Source of the DNA: Rhizobium sp.
Lineage (GTDB): Bacteria > Pseudomonadota > Alphaproteobacteria > Rhizobiales > Rhizobiaceae
Length of the DNA stretch: 11,543 bases
Direction of reading: 5' to 3'
NCBI GenBank assembly: GCA_003501385.1
Contig: DNPN01000288.1
Location: 1-11,543, forward strand
The translations under genes and the position numbers were made by a program. The notes under the pieces were generated by a model. The model made no database searches. It worked only from the letters and a program-made list of their open reading frames with translations, and had not been told where the DNA came from. Shown piece by piece: positions 1-6,251 of this stretch (the stretch's first letter is position 1; the number at the start of each line of letters is the position of its first letter).

Positions 1-375
1 GGCGGCTATTCCGACATGCTGGCCCAGCGCAAGGGCGTAGAAGACGAGCGCAAGCGGGCGGAAAAGGCTGAAAAAGCCGAGGCTACCAAAGCCTCTGGCA
101 CGCCTTTGAAAAGCAGTGATGGCGGCGGTAAGAGCAAGGGCAAGCTGTCGTTCAAGCAGAAATTTGCTTTAGAGAATCTGCCGAAAGAGATGGAAAAGGC
201 CCAAGGTCAAATTGAAGCCAACGAGGCAAAAATGGCCGATCCCAAACTCTTCACCAAAGACCCCGCGACCTTCAACAAGCTTGCGACAGAAACGGAAAAG
301 CTGCGCGAAACCATTGCCCGCATGGAAGAAGAATGGCTGGAACTGGAAATGTTGCGCGAAGAGCTGGAGGGGTGA
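1..375 (+). CDS. ABC-F family ATPase (Uup-like), C-terminal fragment
   Basis: The open frame enters from the left edge and ends with TGA at 373-375, leaving 124 codons of the 3' end. It begins GGYSDMLAQRKG, which resembles the stretch after the second nucleotide-binding domain of Uup-type ABC-F proteins. A lysine/glutamate/alanine-rich linker follows (about residues 12-48), then a predicted coiled coil from about residue 54 to the end (LPKEMEKAQGQIEANEAKM ... LEMLREELEG). This fits the ABC-F C-terminal domain. ABC-F proteins lack membrane segments and act on ribosomes or, for Uup, are linked to DNA transposition and ribosome assembly. Neither ATPase cassette is visible here, so the call rests on the junction motif and the coiled coil. 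The ATG at codon 6 is internal and not the real start. A strong terminator follows at 393-418. Confidence 0.8.
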   Translation, partial: GGYSDMLAQRKGVEDERKRAEKAEKAEATKASGTPLKSSDGGGKSKGKLSFKQKFALENLPKEMEKAQGQIEANEAKMADPKLFTKDPATFNKLATETEKLRETIARMEEEWLELEMLREELEG

Positions 376-392
376 GGGGCTGAACTTAAAAG

Positions 393-418
393 ACCCCTCC
401 CCTTGTGGGGAGGGGTTT
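393..418 (+). terminator. Intrinsic terminator of the ABC-F gene
   Basis: A perfect 9-bp GC-rich stem (CCCCTCCCC at 394-402, GGGGAGGGG at 407-415) with a TTGT loop is followed by TTT and extended by one A-T pair. It starts 18 bases after the ABC-F stop. The sequence also resembles a C/G-run hairpin that is common between genes in rhizobial genomes, so it may double as an interspersed repeat. Confidence 0.75.
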
Positions 419-470
419 CGCGGGGGATCAATGCAGAGCTGCGGATTGCTCCCAAAAGCCCAACAATCCC

Positions 471-513
471 TAAAGCCTGTCGCAGTGAATAGGATTCACT
501 GCGACAGGCTTTA
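471..513. terminator. 20-bp perfect inverted repeat, likely bidirectional terminator
   Basis: Two 20-base arms (471-490 and 494-513) are perfectly complementary around a 3-base centre (AGG). The ends read TTTA in either direction. It lies between the convergent ABC-F gene and the 574-2361 transporter gene, where a terminator serving both strands is expected. The arms are unusually long for a simple terminator, so an interspersed repeat is the alternative. Confidence 0.6.
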
Positions 514-527
514 TCTCTTATTTAGCC

Positions 528-572
528 GCATGTACGTTATCGTTTTATTGAGGACAATAAAACGCGACATGC
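528..572. repeat. Compound palindrome just after the transporter stop codon
   Basis: The inner arms CGTTTTATTG (541-550) and CAATAAAACG (555-564) are perfect 10-mers around AGGA. Outer arms GCATGT (528-533) and ACATGC (567-572) enclose them across an asymmetric internal loop. The element ends one base before the stop codon of the minus-strand gene at 574. It could help terminate that transcript. Its AGCAT...TGCT outline resembles short interspersed palindromes of rhizobia. Confidence 0.5.
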
Positions 573-573
573 T

Positions 574-2361
574 TTAATCCGCATCCGGCACGGGAACATC
601 CAGCCGTTCCAGATGCAGCACCCGAGGGGATAGCGCCTCAAGATAACCGGCATTGCGGCCCAGATAGACCAGTGTGGCATCTTGCATATTGGCCATAACG
701 CCGGTCAGAATCTTGATGGTGTCGTCTTCCAGACCTTCCAGCACATCGTTGAAGATCACCCAATGGGGTTTGCGCAGCAGGATATGGGCAAAGGCCAGCG
801 ACATTTGCTCTTCCTTGCTCAACACGCGGTCCCAGCGCTGGCGCTGGTTGAGGGCGGTGGTCAGGCGGCCAAGCTTGACGGTTTTGAGGGCGGCGATGAT
901 GGCATCGTCCGTATAAATATCGGAGGCTTCCGGGTAGGCCAGAAGATCGCGCAGCCGCCCCTCCGGCATGTAGGGGGTCTGCGGCATGAACAGCATGTGG
1001 TCGTCTTCGGGCAGGCGAATCGTACCTTCGCCATAGGGCCAAAGACCGGCAATGGCATTGAACAGCTGCCGCCGGTTGATGCCGGGATCGCCGTTGATCA
1101 TGATGCGCTCACCCGCAACGATCACCGGATTGTCTTCCTTCAGGTGATAGCCACCCCAAGCGGCCTCGGCCTCTTGCGGGGTGCGGATATAAAGATCCTC
1201 AAAAGCCAAAACGCCGGGCTTGCCGATTTCCACCTGAATTTGCCCGGGGACCTGATCGGTCAAGGCTGGCTCGGTTAACGCGGCCCGCAGCACCATGACG
1301 CGCAGAAGCGTGGCTTTCCAGTCGGCAATGGCTCCGAAATTATCGACATACCAGCGAAGCGCCGTATAGACCTGTGTGAAGGCGGAGGCTGCCATCATCA
1401 ACCCGCCAAAGCTCATGGTGCCGGAGAAAAAGGCGGGTGAGGCAATCAGCACTGGCACAATCAGCGCCAGCCAGCCAAAGGCGGCGGAGACCCAGGTGAG
1501 ATTGGTCAGCGCCAAGGCCAGTTTACGGATAATGCCCAAAACGCTATCTATGGTTGCGTGAATGGCGGCGCGCTCAACAGCTTCGCCACGGGCCAGCGCG
1601 ATTTGTTCGAGATGTTCGTTGCTGCGCATCAGGGATGCGCGCATTTCGGCCTCGCGGGCGTAGCGGATGGCATTGAGTCGCGTCAGCCGCGCGCCCACCA
1701 GGTTGCTGGCAAGGGCCGCTCCGCAGGCATAGATCAAGGCACCCCAGACCATATAGCCAGGAATGGCAATCTGATGGCCGAAGATTGGTAGAATGATTGT
1801 GCCAGACAAGCTCCAGAGCACGCTGATAAAGCTCACCAGCAGAATGGTGGATTGCACCAGCCCTACACTGAGCGAGGTGGTGGATTCGGCCAGTTTGCGC
1901 GCATCTTCATGCAGGCGTTGATCGGGATTGACCCCCAAGGGGCTGGACACAGAGAGACGGTAAGCGCGCCTGCCTTTCAGCCATTGATCAACCATATCAC
2001 GGGCCAGACCCTCACGCATGTACAGCGCGGTCATTTGGCTGAGAAAGGTCTGGGCCACATTGATGACCAGCAAGAAAGCAGCGATGAAGAAGAAATTGCG
2101 CAATTCCTGCCAGAAAGCCGCAAGATCGCGGTTTTCCAGCGCATTGTAAAAGGGCTGGTTCCAGCGGTTAAGCAGGATCTGACCATAGGTCAGCAGCAGT
2201 AAAACCACCAGCAAGGACAGCGACAGCAAAATGATGCGCCCGCGCACCCGGCTGGCCCAGAAAGATTGACCGGCAACCCACATCTGTTCGGAAAAGGACA
2301 TATCCAGCCCGGCTGCAGAAATGCCATCTTCAGAAACAGGTGTCTTGGATGCGGTGGTCAA
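574..2361 (-). CDS. SbmA/BacA-YddA-type ABC permease/ATPase fusion with degenerate ATPase domain
   Basis: This 595-residue protein has an N-terminal membrane domain (about residues 40-345, roughly six helices) of the ABC_membrane_2 type. Typical motifs are NRWNQPFYNALENRDLAAFW (65-84) and NPDQRLHEDARKL (145-157). A C-terminal ABC ATPase domain follows (about 380-585). The family exports or imports peptides, vitamins or lipids in the inner membrane; the substrate here is unknown. The ATPase motifs are broken: Walker A reads GDPGINRR (424-431) without the lysine and Ser/Thr, the signature is LSKEEQ (514-519), Walker B ends VIFND (535-539) with N for D and D for E, and the H-loop histidine position is R569. 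The Q-loop glutamine (Q461) and the fold outline remain. The frame is intact. The likely start is TTG at 2361, with AGGG nine bases upstream and an in-frame TGA six bases upstream; ATG at codon 21 is the alternative. It is divergent from thiB. Confidence 0.85.
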   Translation of the reverse strand: MTTASKTPVSEDGISAAGLDMSFSEQMWVAGQSFWASRVRGRIILLSLSLLVVLLLLTYGQILLNRWNQPFYNALENRDLAAFWQELRNFFFIAAFLLVINVAQTFLSQMTALYMREGLARDMVDQWLKGRRAYRLSVSSPLGVNPDQRLHEDARKLAESTTSLSVGLVQSTILLVSFISVLWSLSGTIILPIFGHQIAIPGYMVWGALIYACGAALASNLVGARLTRLNAIRYAREAEMRASLMRSNEHLEQIALARGEAVERAAIHATIDSVLGIIRKLALALTNLTWVSAAFGWLALIVPVLIASPAFFSGTMSFGGLMMAASAFTQVYTALRWYVDNFGAIADWKATLLRVMVLRAALTEPALTDQVPGQIQVEIGKPGVLAFEDLYIRTPQEAEAAWGGYHLKEDNPVIVAGERIMINGDPGINRRQLFNAIAGLWPYGEGTIRLPEDDHMLFMPQTPYMPEGRLRDLLAYPEASDIYTDDAIIAALKTVKLGRLTTALNQRQRWDRVLSKEEQMSLAFAHILLRKPHWVIFNDVLEGLEDDTIKILTGVMANMQDATLVYLGRNAGYLEALSPRVLHLERLDVPVPDAD

Positions 2362-2374
2362 TGGTCATTACCCT

Positions 2375-2387
2375 AAGCGATTCGCTT
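2375..2387. promoter_or_regulatory. 13-bp palindrome in the transporter leader
   Basis: AAGCGA (2375-2380) and TCGCTT (2382-2387) form a perfect inverted repeat around one base. It lies 14 bases upstream of the TTG start of the minus-strand transporter gene and just before its AGGG. The one-base centre suits a dimeric DNA-binding protein better than an RNA hairpin. No regulator is recognised, so this is only a candidate operator. Confidence 0.3.
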
Positions 2388-2431
2388 CTTGGTTTATCAT
2401 GCCCTGTTTAATATTCCGTCGCTATCGACTT

Positions 2432-2460
2432 CTTGTCAGAGGATGGGCTTCGCGCTATGT
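2432..2460 (+). promoter_or_regulatory. Sigma-70 promoter of the thiBPQ operon
   Basis: CTTGTC (2432-2437), a 17-base spacer and CTATGT (2455-2460) match the alphaproteobacterial housekeeping pattern CTTGAC-N17-CTATAT at 5 of 6 positions in each box. The predicted transcript start (about 2466-2468) lies immediately before the first paired base of the riboswitch, which supports the assignment. Confidence 0.65.
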
Positions 2461-2468
2461 CTCTATTG

Positions 2469-2562
2469 ATCTAACGGGGTGCATGTTGGCAATCAACATG
2501 CTGAGAGGCTTTTGGCCAACCCGCGGAACCTGATCCGGTTAACACCGGCGGAGGGATTAGAT
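2469..2562 (+). promoter_or_regulatory. TPP riboswitch (THI element)
   Basis: The conserved thi-box blocks are all present in order: GGGGTGC (2476-2482), CTGAGA (2501-2506), ACCC (2519-2522), GAACCTGATCCGGTTAACAC (2526-2545) and CGGCGGAGGGA (2546-2556). Helix P1 is ATCTAA (2469-2474) with TTAGAT (2557-2562). The P3 hairpin is GCATGTTG (2481-2488) with CAACATGC (2494-2501), and P5 pairs CCGG (2535-2538) with CCGG (2545-2548). TPP binding is known to switch off thiamine genes. No clean terminator follows. The aptamer contains GGAGG (2550-2554) before ATG at 2561, so control of translation is likely. CGGCG (2546-2550) could alternatively pair with CGCCG (2574-2578), a possible antisequestering helix. 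Confidence 0.95.
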
Positions 2563-2617
2563 GCGCTGTGGCACGCCGTCCTATTCCCGATTTTTAACGT
2601 TTGAAGAGGAGAGGCGC

Positions 2618-3643
2618 ATGGCCACCCTGATGTTCCGTGTTCGGCGCACTGCCGCTGTTGCTTTGGCGGCTGTTGTTTTGAGTGCCGTTGTCGCAAAGGC
2701 CGATGACAAGGTGTTGACGATCTACACCTATGAAAGCTTTATTTCGGAATGGGGCCCCGGCCCCAAGGTCAAGGCGACCTTTGAAAAGACCTGCGGCTGC
2801 ACGGTGAATTTCGTGGGTCTGGAAGATGGTGTTGCGCTGTTGAATCGCCTGAAGCTGGAAGGTGCGTCCAGTGCGGCCGATCTGGCGCTGGGTCTTGATA
2901 CCAATCTGACCGAAGAGGCCAAGCAGACCGGGTTGTTTGCGCCCCATGGCATTGATGTATCATCTGCAAAAGTTCCCGGCGATTTCAAGGATGATGTGTT
3001 TGTACCTTATGATTACGGCCATTTCGCCGTGGTCTATGATACGCAAACCATTAAAAATCCGCCGAAAAGCCTGAAAGAACTGGTGGAAGGCGATCCGAAC
3101 CAGAAGATTGCCATTGAAGATCCGCGCACATCCACGCCGGGCCTTGGCCTGTTGTTGTGGGTCAAGTCAGTCTATGGCAAGGACGCGCCCGCCGCCTGGG
3201 CCAAGTTGAAAGACCGGGTGTTGACCGTAACGCCCGGCTGGTCGGAAGCCTATGGCCTGTTCACCAAGGGTGAAGTGCCAATGGTGTTCTCCTACACGAC
3301 GTCTCCTGCCTATCACATGGTGGCAGAAAACACCGATCGCTATCAGGCGGCAGCCTTCTCCGAGGGCCATTACATTCAGATTGAAGTGGCAGGCATTCTG
3401 AAAAATGCCAAGCACAAGGATCTGGCGCAGGCCTTCCTGAAATTCATGCTGACCACGGGCTTTCAGGATGAGATCCCCACCAACAATTGGATGATGCCCG
3501 TTACCAAGACTTCGGCACCTCTGCCAGATGCGTTTTCCAAGCTGGTGCAGCCCACCAAGACCTTTTTGATGAGCCCGCAAGAGGTGGTCACCAATCGCAA
3601 GGCGTGGATTGAAGAATGGCAGGCCGCCATGGCGGTGAAATGA
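2618..3643 (+). CDS. thiB: Thiamine/TPP ABC transporter substrate-binding protein ThiB
   Basis: This 341-residue periplasmic protein binds thiamine, thiamine monophosphate or TPP and delivers it to ThiPQ. The signal peptide is clear: MATLMFRVRR, a hydrophobic core, and a likely signal peptidase I cut after AKA (28), giving a mature start at DDKVLTIYTYESF. ThiB hallmarks recognisable against the E. coli protein are the YTYESF...WGPGP block, the paired cysteines TCGC, LEDGVALLNRL, EDPRTSTPGLGLLLW, GWSEAYGLF, SYTTSPAYH and IPTNNWMMPV. Length matches the family. ATG 2618 was chosen because GAGGAG ends six bases upstream and the signal peptide starts there. An in-frame ATG at 2561, overlapping riboswitch helix P1, would add 19 residues. 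It is first in the riboswitch-controlled thiBPQ operon. Confidence 0.95.
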   Translation: MATLMFRVRRTAAVALAAVVLSAVVAKADDKVLTIYTYESFISEWGPGPKVKATFEKTCGCTVNFVGLEDGVALLNRLKLEGASSAADLALGLDTNLTEEAKQTGLFAPHGIDVSSAKVPGDFKDDVFVPYDYGHFAVVYDTQTIKNPPKSLKELVEGDPNQKIAIEDPRTSTPGLGLLLWVKSVYGKDAPAAWAKLKDRVLTVTPGWSEAYGLFTKGEVPMVFSYTTSPAYHMVAENTDRYQAAAFSEGHYIQIEVAGILKNAKHKDLAQAFLKFMLTTGFQDEIPTNNWMMPVTKTSAPLPDAFSKLVQPTKTFLMSPQEVVTNRKAWIEEWQAAMAVK

Positions 3644-3674
3644 GCCACGCCTCTCAACAGGCGCGACTGCAACA

Positions 3675-5291
3675 ATGATGGCGCGGCAGCAACGCATGAT
3701 CTCACTTGCTGGCGGGGTTTTGGGCCTCGCCAGCATTTTGGCATTTGTTGGCCTGTCGGTGCTGGCGCTGTTACAGGTCACGGGCGTTGCCGGGGCGCTG
3801 GATTTTAGCCCCTATACCTTTGCCATTTTGCGCTTCACGCTTTGGCAGGCGGGGCTTTCCACGTTGCTGTCGGTGGTGTTTGCGCTGCCGGTGGCCTTGG
3901 CGCTGGCGCGGCAACGGCAATTCATTGGTCGGCGCTGGCTGATCCGGCTGATGGGCCTGCCCATGGGCCTGCCGGTGCTGATCGGGGCTTTGGGCCTGAT
4001 CGGCATATGGGGTCGCAATGGGGTGATCAACGGGGTTTTGGCGTGGTTTGGCAAGGAAACGCCGGTCAGCATTTATGGCCTCAGCGGCATTTTGCTGGCG
4101 CATGTGTTTTTCAACATGCCCTTGGCCACGCGCTTGCTGCTGGCGGGGCTGGAGCGCATTCCGTCCGATGACTGGCGGCTGACAGCAAGCCTTGGCATGT
4201 CACGCTTGAGTATTTTTCGCTTTATCGAATGGCCCGCCATGCGCGGACTTCTGCCGGGCATTGCCGGGCTGATTTTCATGCTCTGCGCCACCAGTTTTAC
4301 CCTTGTGCTGACGCTTGGCGGCGGGCCGGGAGCCACCACGCTGGAAGTGGCGATTTATCAGGCGCTGCGGTTTGATTTTGATCCGCCCAAGGCGGTGGCC
4401 TTGGCCAGTCTGCAATTGGTGGTGACAGCCGTTCTTCTGGCCTTGCTGGCGCTGGTGCCAGCTGCGGATGATCAGACCATGATTGTTGAGCGGCCAAGCC
4501 GCCGCATGGACAGCGAAACCAGAAGAGCAAGGTTGACGGATGGTTCTCTTCTGTTGGTGGCGGCAGCTTTTGTTGTCGCGCCCTTGGTCAAGATCCTGAT
4601 TGCGGGCCTGAAGGCGGATTTGAAAAAACTGGTTCTGGACCCAGCCTTTGCCCATGCGCTGGGTGTCAGCCTGTCGATTGCGCTGCCATCGGCGCTGCTC
4701 TGCCTTGTTCTCAGCGTGATGTTGATTGATGCGCTTGCGACGTTAAAAACCCTGCGCCGCAAGACCCTGCTGACCCGTCTGTTGGTGCAGATGATGGGTG
4801 CAACCTCATCCTTGGTGCTGCTGGTGCCTGCCATTGTGCTGGCGACGGGCTGGTTTCTGGCGTTGCGCCAGTTTGGCAATGTCTCGTCCTTCGCAGGCCC
4901 GGTTGTGGTGGTCATCAACGCCATCATGGCCCTGCCATTCACCATGCGGGTTCTGGCTCCGGCCATGGATACACACCGCCAGCGCACCCAACGGCTTTGC
5001 GCAAGCCTTGGCCTATCTGGTCTGGCCAAATTGCGCCTGATTGATTGGCCGGGTTTGAAGCGACCCTTGCTGATGGCTCTGTCCTTTGCCATGGCCCTGT
5101 CCTTGGGCGATCTGGGGGCTGTTGCCCTGTTTGGCTCCAACACGCTCACCACCCTGCCATGGTTGCTCTACAGCCGCATTGGCAGCTATCGTACCACCGA
5201 CGCCGATGGTTTGGCGCTGCTGCTGGGCTTTGTGTGCCTGCTGCTGACCATTGTTGGCACCGCAGGTGGCGGACGGGAGAAAACATCATGA
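3675..5291 (+). CDS. thiP: Thiamine/TPP ABC transporter permease ThiP
   Basis: This 538-residue inner-membrane protein has two fused permease halves, as in all ThiP proteins, with roughly twelve hydrophobic segments. Each half carries the EAA-type loop that contacts the ATPase: DDWRLTASLGMSRLSIFRFI (165-184) and TQRLCASLGLSGLAKLRLI (438-456). Other typical blocks are GLPMGLPVLIGALGLIG (94-110) and GDLGAVALFGSNTLTTLPWL (478-497). A charged linker around 264-288 joins the halves. It takes substrate from ThiB and is powered by ThiQ. ATG 3675 lies 31 bases after the thiB stop, with only a weak upstream AGGCG; translation may depend on coupling (see the 12-codon reading frame at 3640-3678). The end overlaps thiQ by ATGA. 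The start is less certain than the identity, because codons 2 and 8 are also ATG. Confidence 0.93.
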   Translation: MMARQQRMISLAGGVLGLASILAFVGLSVLALLQVTGVAGALDFSPYTFAILRFTLWQAGLSTLLSVVFALPVALALARQRQFIGRRWLIRLMGLPMGLPVLIGALGLIGIWGRNGVINGVLAWFGKETPVSIYGLSGILLAHVFFNMPLATRLLLAGLERIPSDDWRLTASLGMSRLSIFRFIEWPAMRGLLPGIAGLIFMLCATSFTLVLTLGGGPGATTLEVAIYQALRFDFDPPKAVALASLQLVVTAVLLALLALVPAADDQTMIVERPSRRMDSETRRARLTDGSLLLVAAAFVVAPLVKILIAGLKADLKKLVLDPAFAHALGVSLSIALPSALLCLVLSVMLIDALATLKTLRRKTLLTRLLVQMMGATSSLVLLVPAIVLATGWFLALRQFGNVSSFAGPVVVVINAIMALPFTMRVLAPAMDTHRQRTQRLCASLGLSGLAKLRLIDWPGLKRPLLMALSFAMALSLGDLGAVALFGSNTLTTLPWLLYSRIGSYRTTDADGLALLLGFVCLLLTIVGTAGGGREKTS

Positions 5292-6052
5292 CCACATTGC
5301 AGTCCGCAGCCATCACGCTGGATCAGGTGCGTCTGACATTGGGCGCGGTTGATTTTGCCTTTGATGCCACGATCAAGCCGGGACAGATCACCGCCATCAC
5401 CGGGGCCTCTGGTGCTGGAAAATCCACCCTGTTGAATGTGATTGCCGGGTTTGAACAACCGGCCTCGGGGCGCGTCATCATTAACGGGCAGGATGTTACC
5501 CACAGTGCGCCGGGTGCGCGGCCCGTGTCCTTGGTGTTTCAGGATCATAACCTGTTTACCCATCTGGATATTGCCAGCAATATCGGTCTTGGCATCAACC
5601 CGTCCTTGCGGCTGACATCGGCGGATCGGCAGGCAATTTCCCAGGCGCTTGTGCGGGTGGGGCTTGGCGGTTTTGAAAAACGCCATCCGGCAACCTTGTC
5701 TGGCGGCGAAAAGCAGCGCGCCGCCTTTGCCAGAGCCTTGGTGCGTGATAAGCCCGTTTTGCTGCTGGATGAGCCGTTTGCTGCTCTCGATCAGGATCTA
5801 CGGGCCAGCATGGCCGAGTTGTTGATTGCGCTGCATCAGGAGACGGGCAAGAGCGTGCTGATTGTCACCCATGACCAGCGTGATGTGGAGAGATTGGCCG
5901 ATGACGTGATTGTTGTTGATCATGGCACCATTGTTTTGCAGTGCAGCCAGGCGGCATTTTTTGACAATGATCAGATGACGCCGCTCAAAAGCAACAAAAG
6001 CAACGAACCGGGTACTCTATTGCCTCATTTCAGACGAAAGCCACTGCCATGA
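5288..6052 (+). CDS. thiQ: Thiamine/TPP ABC transporter ATP-binding protein ThiQ
   Basis: This 254-residue cytoplasmic ATPase powers thiamine import through ThiP. All motifs are intact: Walker A GASGAGKST (39-47), Q-loop Q85 in VFQDHNLF, signature LSGGEKQR (137-144), Walker B VLLLDEP (157-163) and H-loop H195 in VTHDQ. FQDHNLFTHLDIASNIGLG is characteristic of ThiQ. The ATG overlaps the thiP stop as ATGA, so translation is coupled. The frame is open for a further 81 codons upstream, but that part lies inside thiP and is a shadow. The C-terminal tail (about residues 232-254, LKSNKSNEPGTLLPHFRRK) is polar and slightly longer than in the enteric protein. No clear terminator follows the gene. Confidence 0.95.
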   Translation: MTTLQSAAITLDQVRLTLGAVDFAFDATIKPGQITAITGASGAGKSTLLNVIAGFEQPASGRVIINGQDVTHSAPGARPVSLVFQDHNLFTHLDIASNIGLGINPSLRLTSADRQAISQALVRVGLGGFEKRHPATLSGGEKQRAAFARALVRDKPVLLLDEPFAALDQDLRASMAELLIALHQETGKSVLIVTHDQRDVERLADDVIVVDHGTIVLQCSQAAFFDNDQMTPLKSNKSNEPGTLLPHFRRKPLP

Positions 6053-6114
6053 CGGCGTCAACGCAATGCACAAAACAATGCTACCGTTAACATTTTCTTA
6101 TCCAAATATGCGAT

Positions 6115-6142
6115 CTTGTGCAGTGCGCAGTTTTATCTAAAT
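6115..6142 (+). promoter_or_regulatory. Possible sigma-70 promoter before the M48 protease gene
   Basis: CTTGTG (6115-6120), 16 bases and CTAAAT (6137-6142) partly match CTTGAC-N17-CTATAT (4/6 and 5/6). The rest of the 6053-6251 gap shows only a weak 7-bp inverted repeat (TGCACAA at 6067-6073, TTGTGCA at 6116-6122). Confidence 0.3.
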
Positions 6143-6251
6143 CAATAATATGCTGTTAAGTATTTCGAGTGAAACCGGCAGGTCATCTGCTTCGCAGCCA
6201 GGGCGGAGCATCGGGTGGTCTGAATGAGCAGGGGACGAGCACGTTTCTAGG

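Noticed and set aside
574..2361. Idea that the divergent transporter belongs to the thiamine system
   Set aside because: The riboswitch lies on the opposite strand and cannot control it, and nothing in the protein points to thiamine. Only adjacency supports the link.
2546..2595. Intrinsic terminator as riboswitch expression platform
   Set aside because: The best alternative stem (2546-2550 with 2574-2578) is only five pairs, and the T-run at 2591-2595 is 12 bases away, so it is not a proper terminator.
4472..5152. 226-codon open frame on the minus strand
   Set aside because: It is antisense to thiP, rich in R, A, S and T, with no domain and no ribosome site context.
5045..5287. 81-codon upstream extension of the thiQ frame
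   Set aside because: This part overlaps the end of thiP. ThiQ homologues start at the ATG that overlaps the thiP stop, and the extra residues do not resemble protein sequence.
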